From the NCBI GenBank assembly GCA_003554685.1, contig PWHA01000325.1:1-6205 (forward strand): a DNA stretch of 6,205 nt, read 5' to 3'. Numbering within the stretch: position 1 is the stretch's first letter; the number at the start of each line of letters is the position of its first letter. The stretch comes from Halanaerobiaceae bacterium (GTDB taxonomy: Bacteria > Bacillota > Halanaerobiia > Halanaerobiales > Halarsenatibacteraceae). The notes under the pieces were generated by a model. That model had not been told where the DNA came from and ran no database searches. It saw only the letters and a program-made list of their open reading frames with translations. Shown here piece by piece: positions 5,189-6,205 of this stretch. The translations under genes were made by a program, and so were the position numbers.

Positions 5189-5244
5189 CACCCCGAAGGT
5201 CACCTCAGCACCTTAGAAAGTCATCAAAGGTGATTTTCGGGGTG
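5189..5244. terminator. Long hairpin, probable bidirectional terminator between convergent genes
   Basis: CACCCCGAAGGTCACC (5189-5204) pairs with GGTGATTTTCGGGGTG (5229-5244) over 16 bp, with two G-U wobbles when read as plus-strand RNA; the loop is 24 nt. On the plus strand it is followed by ATATTTT. On the minus strand it is followed by TGTTTTTT, from the A-run at 5181-5186, so it is a stronger terminator for the leftward metallopeptidase gene. It lies in the gap between the two convergent genes. Confidence 0.75.
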
Positions 5245-5425
5245 ATATTTTGAGGTTTACGTGCCGGAAACTTATGTGTTATGTACCGCAATCTTTGCAA
5301 TAATCAGAAAAATACTCAAAAAACCAATTCTACCAGGCTGAGCTAATAATTTGTATCTGAATAGTGAATCTTGCCTTTCTGATCAGGCTTAAATTTATTC
5401 CTGGATATTTCTGAAAGCATTACTT
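5245..5425. other. Spacer holding the second GGTTTACGTGCC element
   Basis: GGTTTACGTGCC at 5254-5265 repeats the sequence at 1012-1023 in the same orientation. Partial similarity extends downstream through CTT(A)TGTGT. Near the metallopeptidase stop codon, TGAAAG (5412-5417) and CTTTCA (5423-5428) form a small hairpin overlapping the stop. No gene is seen. Confidence 0.5.
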
Positions 5426-6205
5426 TCAAATTAATTTTTTGTATGCCTCCAAAATCTCCGGAACAAACTCCTCATATCTGTCGTATTCTTCTTTCCTGGC
5501 GAGGTAATTTTCTATCATTTCGACAGTGATTTCTGTCAGGTGAAAATCTCTGCTTAAGTGGTGCTCTAATTCTATCCGATAATGTTTTTCCCCATATAAT
5601 TCCCCTGATGCAACCGTTGTTACACCCCGCAGGACCTGCTCACGGAAGAAGATCATGGGAGACCCATAGGCCTGAGATTTCATTGAATCTTCGACCTGAT
5701 AAAAATGGTCTGTTAGATGCTCCAGAATATAATCACTATGGGCTTCAACTGCAGGATCAATAAAGGAATGGCCCCATTCGTGGAGGGTTAACCGGTTAAA
5801 TTCTATTCCGGTCGGAAATTCGGGATCAGTCTGGCTGCTCCCTTTTTCTCTAATAATCTGATAAAATTGATAGCTGCCATCTGGCAGTTTAACTGATGGA
5901 CCGTAGCCTCCGCCAGGAAACATTGCCGGTGTCAGGATAGTATAATAATGATTATCTGAATTTCTCCCTGTAAATTCAGAGAGCCAGTTAATTTTTCGGC
6001 CCGCATCAAAACCAGCCATTGCATCCCGCAGATAGATTTTAAAATCATCTCTATATTGATTGAAAAAGCCGGCAAAATCTGATTTCTCGGCCAGATCAAT
6101 TAAGGCCAATCGGAAATTCTCTAAAATCTTCTGACCATCTGAACCTAACAACCTGCTGATAAAATTGTTTGGTTCTGCTCTGCCTGTTAGATAATCGCTA
6201 AAATC
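5426..6205 (-). CDS. DUF4932-like HExxH zinc metallopeptidase, C-terminal part (cut by right window edge)
   Basis: The frame is open from the right edge (6205) to a TGA at 5428-5426, giving 259 residues with the N-terminus outside. A TTG at 6151 is not taken as the start: the frame continues upstream to the edge and no ribosome binding site supports it. The zinc-binding motif HEWGH is encoded at 5782-5768 in the context RLTLHEWGHSFIDPAVEAH. An FFREQVLRGV segment about 43 residues later supplies a plausible third Glu ligand, so this looks like a gluzincin-type site. This arrangement, with a Pro after the HExxH helix and an aromatic AYGSPM segment before the second motif, matches my memory of DUF4932 proteins. 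The substrate is unknown. Whether it is exported cannot be judged without the N-terminus. The gene converges on the F5/8 C protein gene, and the hairpin at 5189-5244 probably ends its transcript. Confidence 0.8.
   Translation of the reverse strand, partial: DFSDYLTGRAEPNNFISRLLGSDGQKILENFRLALIDLAEKSDFAGFFNQYRDDFKIYLRDAMAGFDAGRKINWLSEFTGRNSDNHYYTILTPAMFPGGGYGPSVKLPDGSYQFYQIIREKGSSQTDPEFPTGIEFNRLTLHEWGHSFIDPAVEAHSDYILEHLTDHFYQVEDSMKSQAYGSPMIFFREQVLRGVTTVASGELYGEKHYRIELEHHLSRDFHLTEITVEMIENYLARKEEYDRYEEFVPEILEAYKKLI

Overview
The window reads like a chromosomal segment from a moderately AT-rich, Gram-positive-type anaerobe. Strong AGGAGG-class ribosome binding sites precede the recognisable starts, one gene starts with TTG, exported proteins are very acidic, and one gene apparently decodes UGA as selenocysteine. 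This fits a Sec-decoding Firmicute, with Halanaerobiales-type halophilic anaerobes as my best guess. That placement is an inference from style and has not been tested by a search.

Layout, left to right. (1) Positions 1-502, minus strand: the N-terminal part of an exported protein of unknown function that runs off the left edge. Its leader carries degenerate repeats. (2) Positions 503-1975: about 1.5 kb with no convincing gene, very AT-rich and full of unrelated short tandem repeats (15-18 bp, 20 bp, 17 bp, TATAAT-containing units, 14 bp and 17 bp). (3) Positions 1976-2650, plus strand: a Crp/Fnr-family transcription regulator. (4) Positions 2863-3426, plus strand: an AhpD-like/carboxymuconolactone decarboxylase-family peroxidase-related protein. 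Its active-site CxxC is encoded as C-x-x-UGA, and a hairpin at the right distance after the UGA makes it a strong selenoprotein candidate. Automated callers would split it into two fragments. (5) Positions 3688-5118, plus strand: a secreted or anchored protein with two fibronectin-III-like modules, a Glu/Gln tripeptide-repeat linker and a C-terminal F5/8 type C (discoidin-like) domain. It starts at TTG, just after three copies of a 41-bp repeat. (6) A long hairpin at 5189-5244, probably a bidirectional terminator. (7) Positions 5426-6205, minus strand: the C-terminal part of a DUF4932-like HExxH metallopeptidase, cut by the right edge.

The regulator and the selenoprotein are neighbours in the same direction with 212 bp between them. 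The downstream gene has its own duplicated promoter-like element, so they are probably separate units. The regulator might still control the redox protein, since Crp/Fnr proteins often govern redox stress genes. The secreted protein and the metallopeptidase converge and share no obvious pathway with the redox pair.

The two things most worth a second look are the selenocysteine-containing AhpD-like enzyme and the striking density of short tandem repeats. Almost every intergenic gap holds one, each with a different unit sequence, and a 9-nt repeat array also sits inside a coding region.
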